From Dyella sp. EPa41 (GTDB lineage Bacteria > Pseudomonadota > Gammaproteobacteria > Xanthomonadales > Rhodanobacteraceae), in NCBI RefSeq assembly GCF_016586165.1, contig NZ_BCPR01000020.1, forward strand, positions 1-64,000: 64,000 nt of DNA, given 5' to 3'. The position numbers and the translations under genes were made by a program. Below, one piece after another: positions 39,172-47,989 of this stretch. The notes under the pieces were generated by a model, which worked only from the letters and a program-made list of their open reading frames with translations, was not told where the DNA came from and made no database searches. Within the stretch, counting starts at the first letter, position 1, and each line of letters opens with the position of its first letter.

Positions 39172-39774
39172 TCAGTTGTATTGCATCGAATAGGTCAGGT
39201 AGGTGGTGACCGCGCCCGGCGTGGCCGCGCCGCCATTGGCCAGGTACTGGGCCACATAGTCGAGGGTGGCGGTGTTGCCGCTGATGGTGGCGGCCGGCTG
39301 GTTGTTGGCGGCGATGACGGAGGCACCGCTGGTGACCGCGGCATTGATACCCAGGTTGATCGGCTGGTTGTTGGCCGGGTTGACCATGCGCACCTGCACG
39401 TTGCCGGCGCCGCCGGACGCCTGGTTCCTGAGGGCGCCGGTGGCCGTGTCCAGGGCCGGGGTCTGCGTGGTTTCGATCCACAGGGCGGCCGTTTTGCCGT
39501 CGGTGCAGTTGGTGCCGCCACCCAGGATGAGCGAGAAACGGGTATCGCCCGCGGTCTGGCCGCTATTGGCCAGCGCGGACGCGCTGACGATCGGCAGGGT
39601 GACGGTGATGTTGCCGCTACCGGTGGCGGCGCCACCGCCGGTCACGGTGCAGGTGGTGTCCGTGATCTCGCCATTGAAGGTGATCGTGCCGTCGCTGGCG
39701 CGGGCGACCATCGGGGTGAGCGTCGCGAAACCGAGCACTGCGGCCAGGGCAGTCGAGATAAGCGTCTTCTTCAT
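39172..39774 (-). CDS. Type 1-like major fimbrial pilin
   Basis: A 200-residue pilin with a signal peptide (MKKTLISTALAAVLGFATLTPMVARA). The mature part begins DGTITFNGEITDTTCTV; C42 and C90 should form the conserved disulfide. The C-terminus YLTYSMQYN has the penultimate Tyr used in donor-strand exchange. It is the first gene of the operon (pilin, chaperone, usher, adhesin) and the main shaft subunit by position. Codon use agrees with its neighbours. Confidence 0.93.
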   Translation of the reverse strand: MKKTLISTALAAVLGFATLTPMVARASDGTITFNGEITDTTCTVTGGGAATGSGNITVTLPIVSASALANSGQTAGDTRFSLILGGGTNCTDGKTAALWIETTQTPALDTATGALRNQASGGAGNVQVRMVNPANNQPINLGINAAVTSGASVIAANNQPAATISGNTATLDYVAQYLANGGAATPGAVTTYLTYSMQYN

Positions 39775-40199
39775 AAGCGTGGTTGGTCCTTCAGTGGAAG
39801 TTGGAGCGATGGATTCGCAGACGAGCCAGGTCGGAGAGCACCGGGATGGCCGGGTTTCCCCACCAAAACGCGGGGTCTTTTCCCCAACGGGCTACGTCGC
39901 CATTTCGCGGCAGGCACCGCGAAACATGGCCATTTACCCACGGGCGGGTGGCCGGATTCTTCGGGACAAATCTGAGATATGCGCCCGATTTGCGGCGTCG
40001 GCGCAGGCGTACAGCCCGCGAGGTCGGATTCGGGCATGGCGTCCAGCCGGAATTCACCCGGGGCCGCTCGTCACGCTTATACTCGGCGCATCTCAACAAG
40101 AATATGCCGCCGCGTGAGTGACCCATCACGCCTCCCCCTGCCCTGTCTCTTTCCCGGGGCGACCTTGACGACAGGCGCAAGCGAAGGAGACGCCCGCTA
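39775..40199. other. Intergenic region between the fimbrial operon and the SLC13 permease gene
   Basis: No convincing gene lies in these 425 bases. The region must carry the divergent promoters. A TATACT at about 40079-40084 on the plus strand could be the -10 box of the permease gene. No phase-variation inverted repeats of the fim-switch kind were seen. Confidence 0.4.
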
Positions 40200-42041
40200 G
40201 TGGGACTCGCACTCACCCCCGAAATGATCCTGGTACTCGGGCTGGTGGGCTTCACCATGCTGATGCTGGTGCTGGAGTGGATCCGCGCCGACATGGTGGC
40301 CCTGCTGGTGGTGGTGGTGATCGGCCTCACCGGCCTGATCCCTTCGGAGCGCGTGTTCAACGGCTTTGCCGGTAACGCCGTCATCGCGATCATCGCGATC
40401 ATGATCATGGGCGCGGGGCTGGACCGTGCCGGCGTGCTTTCACTCACCGCCAACTTCGTCATGCGCATGGCCCGCGGCGTGGAGTCGCGCCTGGGCGTGG
40501 TCATCAACCTGGTCACCAGCCTGTTCAGCGCGGTGATCCCCAGCCAGGCCCTGGCTGCCCTGATGATCCCGGTGACCAGCCGCCTGGCGGCCCGCACCGG
40601 CGTGCCGCTTTCCCGGCTGCTGCTGCCGATGGCGTTCTGCATCCTGACCGCCACCAACACCACGCTGATCGCCAATTCGCCGCTGATCGTGCTGAACGAC
40701 CTGGTGGCCAGCGCCAACGCCAACCTGCCCGCCGGCGCGCACACCATTCCGAAGTTCGGCCTGTTCAGCGTGACCCCGGTAGGCCTGGTGCTCGCCCTCA
40801 CCGGCGTCGGCTTCTTCTATTTCTTCGGCAAGAAGCTGCTGCCGGAACGGGAAGACGAGCGCCTGAAGGTGACGCCGGGCCGCACCGAAAGCTACTTCGC
40901 GGACACCTATGGCATCGTCGGCGAGACCGCCGAGCTCACGGTCACGGCGGAAAGCCCCTTGGTCGGCATGAGCATTGGCGAAGTGGAGCAGTTGTACGGC
41001 GCGCCGCTGATCCTGGCCATCAAGAGCGGCAACGACGCGCGCATGGCGCCACCCGCCGACCACGTCATCTGGGTCGGCTCGGTACTTGGCGTGCTGGGCC
41101 CGCGCGAACAACTCAACCAGTTCGCCAATAACCAGTTGTGCAAGCTGTCACCCCGCATGCGCCAGTTGGGTGAGTTGTTCAATCCCACGCGCGCCGGTAT
41201 TTCGGAGGCGGTGATTCCGCCCAGCTCCCGCTTCCTCAAGCAGACCGTCGGCGACCTTCGCCTGCGCAAGCGCTATGGCATCTCGGTGCTGGCGGTGAAC
41301 CGCGGCGACCAGGTGTATCGCGACGACGTGCGCTCGGTGAGCCTGCGCGCCGGTGACACGCTGGTGCTGCACTCGAGCTGGCGCGACCTCGCCCTGGCCA
41401 GCGAAGACCGCGACCTCGTGGTCGTCACCGACGTTCCCAAGGAAGAGCAGCGCCCCGGCAAGATCTGGCAGGCCGTGGGCTTCTTCGTGCTGGCCAAGTG
41501 CCTGGCCCTGTTCACGCATCTCGACCTTTCCGTGGCGATGATGACCGGCGCGATCGGCATGCTGCTGAGCGGCGTGCTCAACATGGACGAGGCCTACAAG
41601 GCCATCAACTGGAAAACCATCTTCGTCACCGCCTGCCTGATTCCACTCGGCTGGTCGATGGACGCCACCGGCGCCGCCGCGTGGCTGGCGCAGGTCGTGC
41701 TGCAGCACCTGGGCCACACCAACCACTGGATCCTGCAACTGGCGCTGGCCATCCTTACCTTGCTGTTCTCGCAGGTGATGTCCAACGTCGGCGCCACCGT
41801 GATGATGGTGCCCATCGCCATCAGCGTCGCCGTCGCCACCGGCAACAACCCGTCGGCGTACGCGCTGATCGTCGCCGTCTCCTCCTCCAACACCTTCCTG
41901 CTCAGCTCAGGCCACCCGGCCTTGATGATGGTCGCCGGTCCCGGTGGTTATCGCGGCAAGGACTTCCTGCGCGTGGGCCTCCCGCTCACTGCCATCGTGT
42001 TGGTGTTGACGTTGGTGACGATCAATTTGATGTATCACTAA
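40200..42041 (+). CDS. SLC13/DASS-family permease with two RCK_C (TrkA-C) domains
   Basis: A 613-residue inner-membrane transporter. Membrane helices fill residues 5-215 and 430-612. Between them are two TrkA-C domains (about 225-310 and 325-400), typical of this SodiT/Sac1-like subgroup of divalent anion:sodium symporters. Family stretches are GNAVIAIIAIMIMGAGLDRAG, ATNTTLIANSPLIVLND and ILTLLFSQVMSNVGATVMMVP. The substrate may be sulfate, dicarboxylate or another anion. The start is GTG at 40200, with AAGGAG ten bases upstream. The gene is monocistronic. Confidence 0.9.
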   Translation: MGLALTPEMILVLGLVGFTMLMLVLEWIRADMVALLVVVVIGLTGLIPSERVFNGFAGNAVIAIIAIMIMGAGLDRAGVLSLTANFVMRMARGVESRLGVVINLVTSLFSAVIPSQALAALMIPVTSRLAARTGVPLSRLLLPMAFCILTATNTTLIANSPLIVLNDLVASANANLPAGAHTIPKFGLFSVTPVGLVLALTGVGFFYFFGKKLLPEREDERLKVTPGRTESYFADTYGIVGETAELTVTAESPLVGMSIGEVEQLYGAPLILAIKSGNDARMAPPADHVIWVGSVLGVLGPREQLNQFANNQLCKLSPRMRQLGELFNPTRAGISEAVIPPSSRFLKQTVGDLRLRKRYGISVLAVNRGDQVYRDDVRSVSLRAGDTLVLHSSWRDLALASEDRDLVVVTDVPKEEQRPGKIWQAVGFFVLAKCLALFTHLDLSVAMMTGAIGMLLSGVLNMDEAYKAINWKTIFVTACLIPLGWSMDATGAAAWLAQVVLQHLGHTNHWILQLALAILTLLFSQVMSNVGATVMMVPIAISVAVATGNNPSAYALIVAVSSSNTFLLSSGHPALMMVAGPGGYRGKDFLRVGLPLTAIVLVLTLVTINLMYH

Positions 42042-42237
42042 GCGCACCAACAAAGTTCGGAAGCGCTTCAACCTCGTCGCCCGCCACGACTCCCCACGAT
42101 TGATCCCAAGAGACCCAGTCATACCCTGCGAGTGTCGAGGGCAACGCGCATGGCGCAGTCTTCACGGCAACCAAGGCAAGAACGGATGCCGCCCCATGCG
42201 AACGGCGCTGGCTCCTTTCTGCATGTGGTGCGAGCAC

Positions 42238-42543
42238 CTAGCGACAGAATGTGGGGTCGCGCTGCCCCTCGCGAGCCAGTTCGTAGCGGGCCTGCAGCAC
42301 CAGCCAGTAGAGCGGGGATGTGTCCAGCACGATGGCAAGCCGCATCGCGTGCCGGGGACTTATGGGGCGGACGTCGGTGAGGAACTCCCTGAGGTTCGGC
42401 GCCCGGATGCCCGTACGGCGGGCGAGTTGCGAGGGATTCATCGTTGCCGGGAGCATGTAGTCGAGCAGCAACACTTCGCCGGGCGCGCGCAGGGGCAGTG
42501 AAGGATCCACGTCCATACGTGGGGAGAGTTGGATCAGTTCCAT
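42238..42543 (-). CDS. higA: HigA-family antitoxin, apparently orphan
   Basis: A 101-residue helix-turn-helix protein of the HigA/VapI type. After APGEVLLLDYMLPATMNPSQLARRTGI comes the HTH, followed by RPISPRHAMRLAIVLDTSPLYWLVLQARYELA, very close to HigA antitoxins. AAGGAAG lies seven bases before the ATG. HigB toxin genes are normally directly upstream, but no HigB-like frame is found on either strand nearby. It may be a solitary regulator or the remains of a toxin-antitoxin pair. Confidence 0.85.
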   Translation of the reverse strand: MELIQLSPRMDVDPSLPLRAPGEVLLLDYMLPATMNPSQLARRTGIRAPNLREFLTDVRPISPRHAMRLAIVLDTSPLYWLVLQARYELAREGQRDPTFCR

Positions 42544-43404
42544 GGCTTCGCTTCCTTGTCAGACACGCCTGCAGAACGGGCGGGCGCTTACAACCGTCCG
42601 TGTCAGTGCATGCCTAGTGGCTGTGTCAGTGATCGCCAGGGTGCGGCGCATCGCCATGCAGGCCGATGCGCCGCATGGACGATCATCGGACGCGTGGCGT
42701 GTTCACTCGGGGCTCGTGACCGAGCAGGCTAGCGTATTGCTGGAGGCATTGAATGGCAGTGCCCAGGCTGGCCGCAACGATCGGGGAAGCGGCCATTCCA
42801 GTGGTTTGCGAGGAAATCCCTGCGCCTGCGCTTTGAGGCCCACTGCTCGCTGCCATAACGCAATCGCGTGAGAGTAAGCACCGCCAGAGTGATGTCGCAG
42901 CGGATGCAGGAACGCAGGAAACCGGGCCATGCCGCGTGCGTGTGCGGCGAGCCGCCAGATGAAGAAGCGAAGGTGCCATCCAGGGGAACGGACGGGCGAA
43001 TGCATACCGTATGATCGCGGGTAGCCATGATCAACTCTTCCGAAGTTGGTGATGGTTAGCGGGTCGTGGGTGTTACTAGCACTCACGGCCCGCGCCTCAT
43101 GACTTGGTAGCCATGGTCATTCGCGGTGTCCTTCAACACGACAACGCGAACGACTGCCTGACCCTAACAAGCAGGATGCGCGCCGTCTGTCAGGTTTAGG
43201 CGAGAAGAGTGTCCGCCTGTCCGCGGGTGAGCGTGACAGCCTCAGGCTCACAAAATGTCAGTCTCGTTCCCGTACGGAGCCGAGGGTCAGCGTAACGTAC
43301 TGAATGAAAGCGCGCTCTGACAGCTGTTGTGGACCCTGGTGGCGATCCATTTGACGTCTCGCTGAAGTACGAAATCATCCCCAGAACGCGCCGAGTTCTG
43401 CCTG
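42544..43404. other. About 860 bp without a confident gene
   Basis: The region contains a perfect 12-bp stem (TGCGGCGCATCG 42642-42653 with CGATGCGCCGCA 42664-42675). A minus-strand frame starting GTG at 43086 and ending at 42703 would give 127 residues rich in His, Pro, Arg and Trp without recognisable motifs. It may be a degraded gene or the end of a transferred segment. The region bridges the higA gene and the exopolysaccharide cluster. Confidence 0.5.
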
Positions 43405-44430
43405 CTACCAGTTCCATTCTTGCGGACAATTTTGCTTCCAATCCTCCATCGCAGTTTCCAGCGTGTAAAGGTACGGATAGCCGTTGCCAACCAGAAAGTT
43501 CGGCAGAACATTATTGGATCGCACCAATTTTCGGATACGAACTGGACTGAAAGGATGACTGATACGCAACGGCCGAGCTATCAGCTCGATACCGTAAGAG
43601 ACGGACAGCAACAAGAAATAGGGCATGTTTGGTAAGAAGCGCTTGATGCCAGCGACCTCACACGTTGCAGCAACGTAATCGGAAATTGTCGGCCCCGGGT
43701 TCATTGAGCCATTGAACAGGAGCACGCCATTCCCCCGCTTCAGCTGCAACTGGTGCACCCACCAGATCGCGTTGCAAAGCTCCTTCACATAAATGCCAGC
43801 TTTGCGCGTACTCCGGTTGGCCATATAGAAGAAATAGCCCTTGCGAACGGCCTTCACCAGGCGAGTAACGTTCCCGCCTTCGCCCGGGCCGAACACCACA
43901 CCGGGACGGACGATGACGAGCTTACGCTGAGCGCTGTCCGCGGCCTGCCATGCGAGGTGAATCTTCTCTGCCGCCAACTTGGATGAACCATAAGCCGTTA
44001 CGGGCACGGGCAAGGTAGATTCGTCCTTTACGTCCTCACTAAGGCCGTAAGGCGAAATCGACGAGGTGAAGACCATGTTCGTGCACCCGACCTCGGATGC
44101 CCAGACCGTCACGTTCTCCGCACCATAGAGATTGGTCTTGAAGTACTCCCAATCTTCATGACCCGGCTCGCGGTGTACTGCCGCAAAATTGGCGACAAAG
44201 CCAACAGGCTCAAGCGGCTTCCACGCGATCACATCACGTACGTCACCCTGCACATACTCAAGTTTTTCCGCGTACTTGCCCAACAAATCGGCGCGGTACG
44301 GGAACGGCTTTTCCCTATACGATTCCAAGTCGTACAGATAGACCTTATCGAACAGCTTGTTGGCCAACACATAGTCAGCAAAGAAACAGCCGATGAAACC
44401 GGAGCCTCCAAAGATCACTGCACAGGTCAT
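43405..44430 (-). CDS. NAD-dependent epimerase/dehydratase (extended SDR)
   Basis: A 341-residue extended short-chain dehydrogenase/reductase. The nucleotide-binding GGSGFIG is at 8-14 and the catalytic YxxxK is Y147/K151 (AYGSSKLAAEKIH), with FTSSISPYG supplying the Ser/Thr. The likely substrate is a nucleotide sugar in polysaccharide synthesis, either a 4-epimerase or a dehydratase. It is the last gene of the minus-strand polysaccharide arm, ten bases after the GT2 gene, and the DNA here is visibly more A/T-rich than the core genes. Confidence 0.85.
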   Translation of the reverse strand: MTCAVIFGGSGFIGCFFADYVLANKLFDKVYLYDLESYREKPFPYRADLLGKYAEKLEYVQGDVRDVIAWKPLEPVGFVANFAAVHREPGHEDWEYFKTNLYGAENVTVWASEVGCTNMVFTSSISPYGLSEDVKDESTLPVPVTAYGSSKLAAEKIHLAWQAADSAQRKLVIVRPGVVFGPGEGGNVTRLVKAVRKGYFFYMANRSTRKAGIYVKELCNAIWWVHQLQLKRGNGVLLFNGSMNPGPTISDYVAATCEVAGIKRFLPNMPYFLLLSVSYGIELIARPLRISHPFSPVRIRKLVRSNNVLPNFLVGNGYPYLYTLETAMEDWKQNCPQEWNW

Positions 44431-44439
44431 GTCAATCCC

Positions 44440-45375
44440 CTAAAGCCAGCCAAGCAGGACCGAAACAGCAAGCACGGCCCGATCTGAGAAGCGGCGACGT
44501 CCTCGTCTGACGAGCATGCGCGCCAGTCGGATGCGGCGCACCGGCCCACTCTTGCGATTCCAAACAACGAGGAAATCCGATGGGATGACAGCTCTGGTGC
44601 TATCCAACGCCGATACGGCAACCATCATTTGCCGTATCTGGCTGGCGTACCATCCATCGCTAATCAAGCCAAGGCGCTTTCGCACACCGGCCAATGCGCC
44701 ACGGGCTCCAGTGTCATTGCCGCCATGTTGGCGATAACGCATTGAAGGCACCTGATCGAATACCCAGCGCTTACCGAGTGCGCGTGATACCGCGTAGATC
44801 AACCAGTCGTGGTAGTGAATATTGCCTAGAAGCTGCCTGTTTTCACGCACGAATTGCTGAACCTGTCGAGCAAATCCACCGCGTAACACAAAAGTGCAAC
44901 CCTGGCCGGCGCCTTCAAACAAGAAATCGAGATCGGTCTGGCGCGAATTTTGGCGAAGTACATGTTCGCGGCCGTCTGGCCAGAAAGCGGTGACAGCCGA
45001 CGAATAGCCGTCTGCGTCTTCGCGATTGAGCGAGGTGATAGCTCGTGAAAGCTTGTCCCGGCTCCAGACGTCGTCCTGGTCGCAGAACGCTACAAAATCG
45101 GACATTGCCAAGTCGGTGTCAGCGAGCAGGCGCAGAAAGTTCTGACCAGCGCCGCCCGACGACTGGGGGTAACGAATGATGCGAAGGCAACTGGCGACCT
45201 TGGCAGCGGAGAGAACTTCGACCGTATTGTCCGTTGAATTATCGTCTCCTACGACTACCTGTCGCGGAGCGACCTCCTGGGACAGGACAGAATCGAGCTG
45301 TTCCGCCACGTGAAGACCACCATTGTAGGTAGCCATAAGCACAGTGCAGGTCGGACGATTGCTTTCAAAGGTCAT
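44440..45375 (-). CDS. Glycosyltransferase family 2 (rhamnosyltransferase-like)
   Basis: A 311-residue GT-A fold transferase. The start TCTVLMATYNGGLHVAEQLDSVLSQ, the motif VVGDDNSTDNT and the metal-binding FCDQDDVW are typical of GT2 enzymes of O-antigen and exopolysaccharide clusters, often rhamnosyltransferases. The C-terminal region contains basic and hydrophobic segments that may bind the membrane. I chose the ATG at 45375 (MTFESNRPT). It lies 20 bases after the GT4 gene. The donor and acceptor sugars are unknown. Confidence 0.88.
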   Translation of the reverse strand: MTFESNRPTCTVLMATYNGGLHVAEQLDSVLSQEVAPRQVVVGDDNSTDNTVEVLSAAKVASCLRIIRYPQSSGGAGQNFLRLLADTDLAMSDFVAFCDQDDVWSRDKLSRAITSLNREDADGYSSAVTAFWPDGREHVLRQNSRQTDLDFLFEGAGQGCTFVLRGGFARQVQQFVRENRQLLGNIHYHDWLIYAVSRALGKRWVFDQVPSMRYRQHGGNDTGARGALAGVRKRLGLISDGWYASQIRQMMVAVSALDSTRAVIPSDFLVVWNRKSGPVRRIRLARMLVRRGRRRFSDRAVLAVSVLLGWL

Positions 45376-45395
45376 GGGCGATCCAGCCTGCCTGA

Positions 45396-46409
45396 TCAAG
45401 ACTTGCCCGCCGTGGAACGAATGACGTTCCAAGTGGCTGCAGCAGCACGATCCCATGAGAACGCAGAGGCACGATCCAATCCCTTGCCGGTCAAAGTGGC
45501 ACGCAGCCTTGAATTGGAAGCAAGTTCGTCCATGGCCTGAACAATTTCGTCCCGGTCGTAAGGCGACACGATCCGAGCTGCGTCGCTGGCGATTTCGGGC
45601 ATGGACGATACGTTGGAAGTCAATACAGGTGTGCCAACGGCCATCGACTCAACGATCGGCAACCCAAACCCCTCGTACTGCGAAATGAACGCGGTAAATT
45701 CGGCGCCTCGATATAGAGACGGCAGCCGATCATCGGGAACGAAGCCCAGAAAGACCACGTCGCCCTCGATCCCTAGGGCATTGATGGTCGACTGCAACTC
45801 CGGCGTGGCCGTACCGGTCATCACAACTTTGATGCCGAGCCCTGGAAGAGTGGAACAGGCGTAGGCGCGCAGCAACATGTCCAGATTCTTGTAGGACCGC
45901 TTGTTGCCGGGATAGAAGATGTACGGATAGCCAGGGCGGTGCGGTTCGATGTCTGAGTGATAATCGGCAGTTACGCCGTTATGCACGACGTGAACGCGAC
46001 ACGGATCGACACCCGACCACTCGATAAATTCGTTTCGCGTGAATTCGGATACACAGATGATCGCCGTGCACCGACGGTACATTGGCCTCAGCACAAAATC
46101 GTAGTATCGCGCGTGAAACGGTGAATAGAAGTGCAGATGGGTCAGATCGTGCACCGTCACCACGCTCGGAATGCTTGACCAAGCCGGAGGGATGAACCCT
46201 GGGCTCCAGAATACGTGACTCTTATACTTTTGCAGGGACAACCTTGCCCCTACCTCAAATGGCGAGGCAGGGTGGCCAATCCGGAACCTAAGGTGCAACG
46301 CATGAAGCCCGATATCTTTCGGTGCTCGTGCTAGATACTGGTTCTGACATATGCCAATACCCGTGCCTTCCGGCCACCGAAGATCGGCCGCGATAATGAG
46401 GTTACTCAT
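45396..46409 (-). CDS. Glycosyltransferase family 4 (GT-B fold)
   Basis: A 337-residue transferase. Landmarks are PSVVTVHDLTHLHFYSPFHARYYDFVL, the ICVSEFTRNEF segment, YIFYPGNKRSYKNLDMLLRAY, and the nucleotide-binding region SQYEGFGLPIVESMAVGTPVLTSN with its E-x7-E-type motif. It resembles the mannosyl/rhamnosyl GT4 enzymes of polysaccharide clusters. Its ATG overlaps the stop of the glycoside hydrolase gene (46406-46409), so they are translated together. Confidence 0.9.
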   Translation of the reverse strand: MSNLIIAADLRWPEGTGIGICQNQYLARAPKDIGLHALHLRFRIGHPASPFEVGARLSLQKYKSHVFWSPGFIPPAWSSIPSVVTVHDLTHLHFYSPFHARYYDFVLRPMYRRCTAIICVSEFTRNEFIEWSGVDPCRVHVVHNGVTADYHSDIEPHRPGYPYIFYPGNKRSYKNLDMLLRAYACSTLPGLGIKVVMTGTATPELQSTINALGIEGDVVFLGFVPDDRLPSLYRGAEFTAFISQYEGFGLPIVESMAVGTPVLTSNVSSMPEIASDAARIVSPYDRDEIVQAMDELASNSRLRATLTGKGLDRASAFSWDRAAAATWNVIRSTAGKS

Positions 46410-47989
46410 CGCGCCTTCTCTAGCATTTCCTTCGCCTTGGGCACATCCCTCTCCGCAAGCCAGACATAGGTCAGGCCATCCGCAAGAGAAAGTTGTCCAT
46501 TTGCAACTTGCAAAGGTCGCCCGTCGATGCCTTCAGCTTTCAGCACTGGAAACGGCAGATTGAACGACGACTGGCCACTTCTGGCTTCACCCTCGAACAT
46601 CACCATCACCGCGCCTTTAGGCGTTTCAAGCAGTACCCCGGAGCCGCCGCCAGCCAGGTCGCCAATAGAGGTTAAGGCGCGCGCACCGGAGAGCGCCTTG
46701 GCCACCTGCTCGTAGGCAGCCAAGCTTCGCAATGGCGTTCTTTCCTTGCCCGTCATGCCAAAGTTTTTTTCTTTCTCTTCGTAATACGGATATACGAACG
46801 GGTAGTAGCGCTTGACGCCCATTGCATAAGCCACAACGGCCTTTGCTGCGATCTGAAGTGCAGAAGCCTGATCCTGGTCCAGAGGAGGACGCTCTGGCCC
46901 TCGTTTCCAGGACCAACCGGCTTCCGTTATCCAAAGCGGCATGTCAGGAGCGCCTGAACGATGGAGCCAACGCCTGAATGAATCGATATCCCTCTGCAAT
47001 GTTTTCGCTTTCACATACGTGTGGAAGCTGATGGCGTCCACGAACCGAAGGAGTCCGACACCAGCAACACCGTCGGCAAAACCGGAAGAGTCCAGCTTGT
47101 CCCCTGCCAAGGCGAATGCGAATGCTCCTCCGACAATGGGCACGGACGGTGCAACCTTCTTGATGTCCTTTGACGCAAACGAGGCATAACTTGCGTACTG
47201 CTGCTCGTAGACCCTCTTCTCTTCAGACGACAATTTGTCGTAAGTACGATTGTGATCGGGTTCGTTGGCAACCTCTACACCACTCCAAACTTTGCCCCAA
47301 TGCGCAGCTATTTGAGAAACCGTCGCAACGGACGACTCGGAGGAAGGGAAGTAGCCGACAGGATTCTCGGGAAGGCCCTGCAGTACATCGACTACCTTGA
47401 TTCCGGCCTTGGCGTAAAGGTGGCGAAGTTCGTCGAATTGATGCTGACCGTGACCACTCCACCCTTCCGTGGCAGGATTAAGTTCATTCCATGTAATGCG
47501 ATCACGCACTGTCCCGATACCCAGGCGGGACAACTGTCCGACAAACTGCGCACGATAGTCGGCCGAACGCTCCAGATACGAAAAGGCGGTATCCAGGCCG
47601 AAGAAGTCTGATACACGCTCGTTTGTGCGATCGAGCGCAATGACGCCGAAAACTGAATTTAGCTCGGGGAAGCGCACCTCGTGATAACCACGACGCAGGT
47701 TTATCGGAAGCTCAACCTTGTTGCCAGCTGGCTGGCAATGCACAAAACCCTTCGTCTCTTCCGCACCCGTATAGTCTTGTACGGTATACACGATGTTCCG
47801 AGTACAAGTGTCCGTATCTGCCAAGAACGTCAATGAGAGGTCAGCTCCTGCCGGCGCCACAAACTGAGCGATGTCCGCAGGACTCAAAGCGGGTACTTCC
47901 CCACCAGAAACCGTGCAAGCGCCCGATGCGATGGACAACAGAAGTACCAACAGGGCTTGAGTGCCTCGATTCTTTTTTCTCACGGACAT
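46406..47989 (-). CDS. Lipoprotein glycoside hydrolase of clan GH-A (GH39-like)
   Basis: A 527-residue exported enzyme. The signal sequence ends in a lipobox, SIASGAC, with C25 as the likely lipid-modified residue. An N-terminal beta-rich region (about 30-125) precedes a TIM-barrel domain. The acid/base Glu is in VANEPDHN (E243) and the nucleophile is probably E356 in PLWITEAGWSW; Asn-Glu plus TEAGW is the clan GH-A pattern of GH39/GH5-like enzymes. In a polysaccharide cluster it may trim, release or degrade the polymer on the cell surface. I chose the ATG at 47989 for the signal peptide; it overlaps the end of the wzy gene by ten bases. Confidence 0.82.
   Translation of the reverse strand: MSVRKKNRGTQALLVLLLSIASGACTVSGGEVPALSPADIAQFVAPAGADLSLTFLADTDTCTRNIVYTVQDYTGAEETKGFVHCQPAGNKVELPINLRRGYHEVRFPELNSVFGVIALDRTNERVSDFFGLDTAFSYLERSADYRAQFVGQLSRLGIGTVRDRITWNELNPATEGWSGHGQHQFDELRHLYAKAGIKVVDVLQGLPENPVGYFPSSESSVATVSQIAAHWGKVWSGVEVANEPDHNRTYDKLSSEEKRVYEQQYASYASFASKDIKKVAPSVPIVGGAFAFALAGDKLDSSGFADGVAGVGLLRFVDAISFHTYVKAKTLQRDIDSFRRWLHRSGAPDMPLWITEAGWSWKRGPERPPLDQDQASALQIAAKAVVAYAMGVKRYYPFVYPYYEEKEKNFGMTGKERTPLRSLAAYEQVAKALSGARALTSIGDLAGGGSGVLLETPKGAVMVMFEGEARSGQSSFNLPFPVLKAEGIDGRPLQVANGQLSLADGLTYVWLAERDVPKAKEMLEKAR

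Noticed and set aside
39775-40199. Invertible fimbrial switch upstream of the pilin gene
   Set aside because: No pair of short inverted repeats flanking a promoter and no recombinase gene are seen.
42544-42700. HigB toxin gene upstream of higA
   Set aside because: No frame of about 90 codons with HigB features was found on either strand next to higA.
42703-43086. 127-codon frame (GTG start) on the minus strand
   Set aside because: No motif, weak ribosome-binding site and an odd His/Pro/Trp-rich composition, with another minus-strand frame in a different phase beside it. It could be a real small gene, but I cannot support it.
43196-43441. 81-codon minus-strand frame beside the epimerase gene
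   Set aside because: It overlaps the 3' end of the epimerase gene in another phase and has no recognisable feature.
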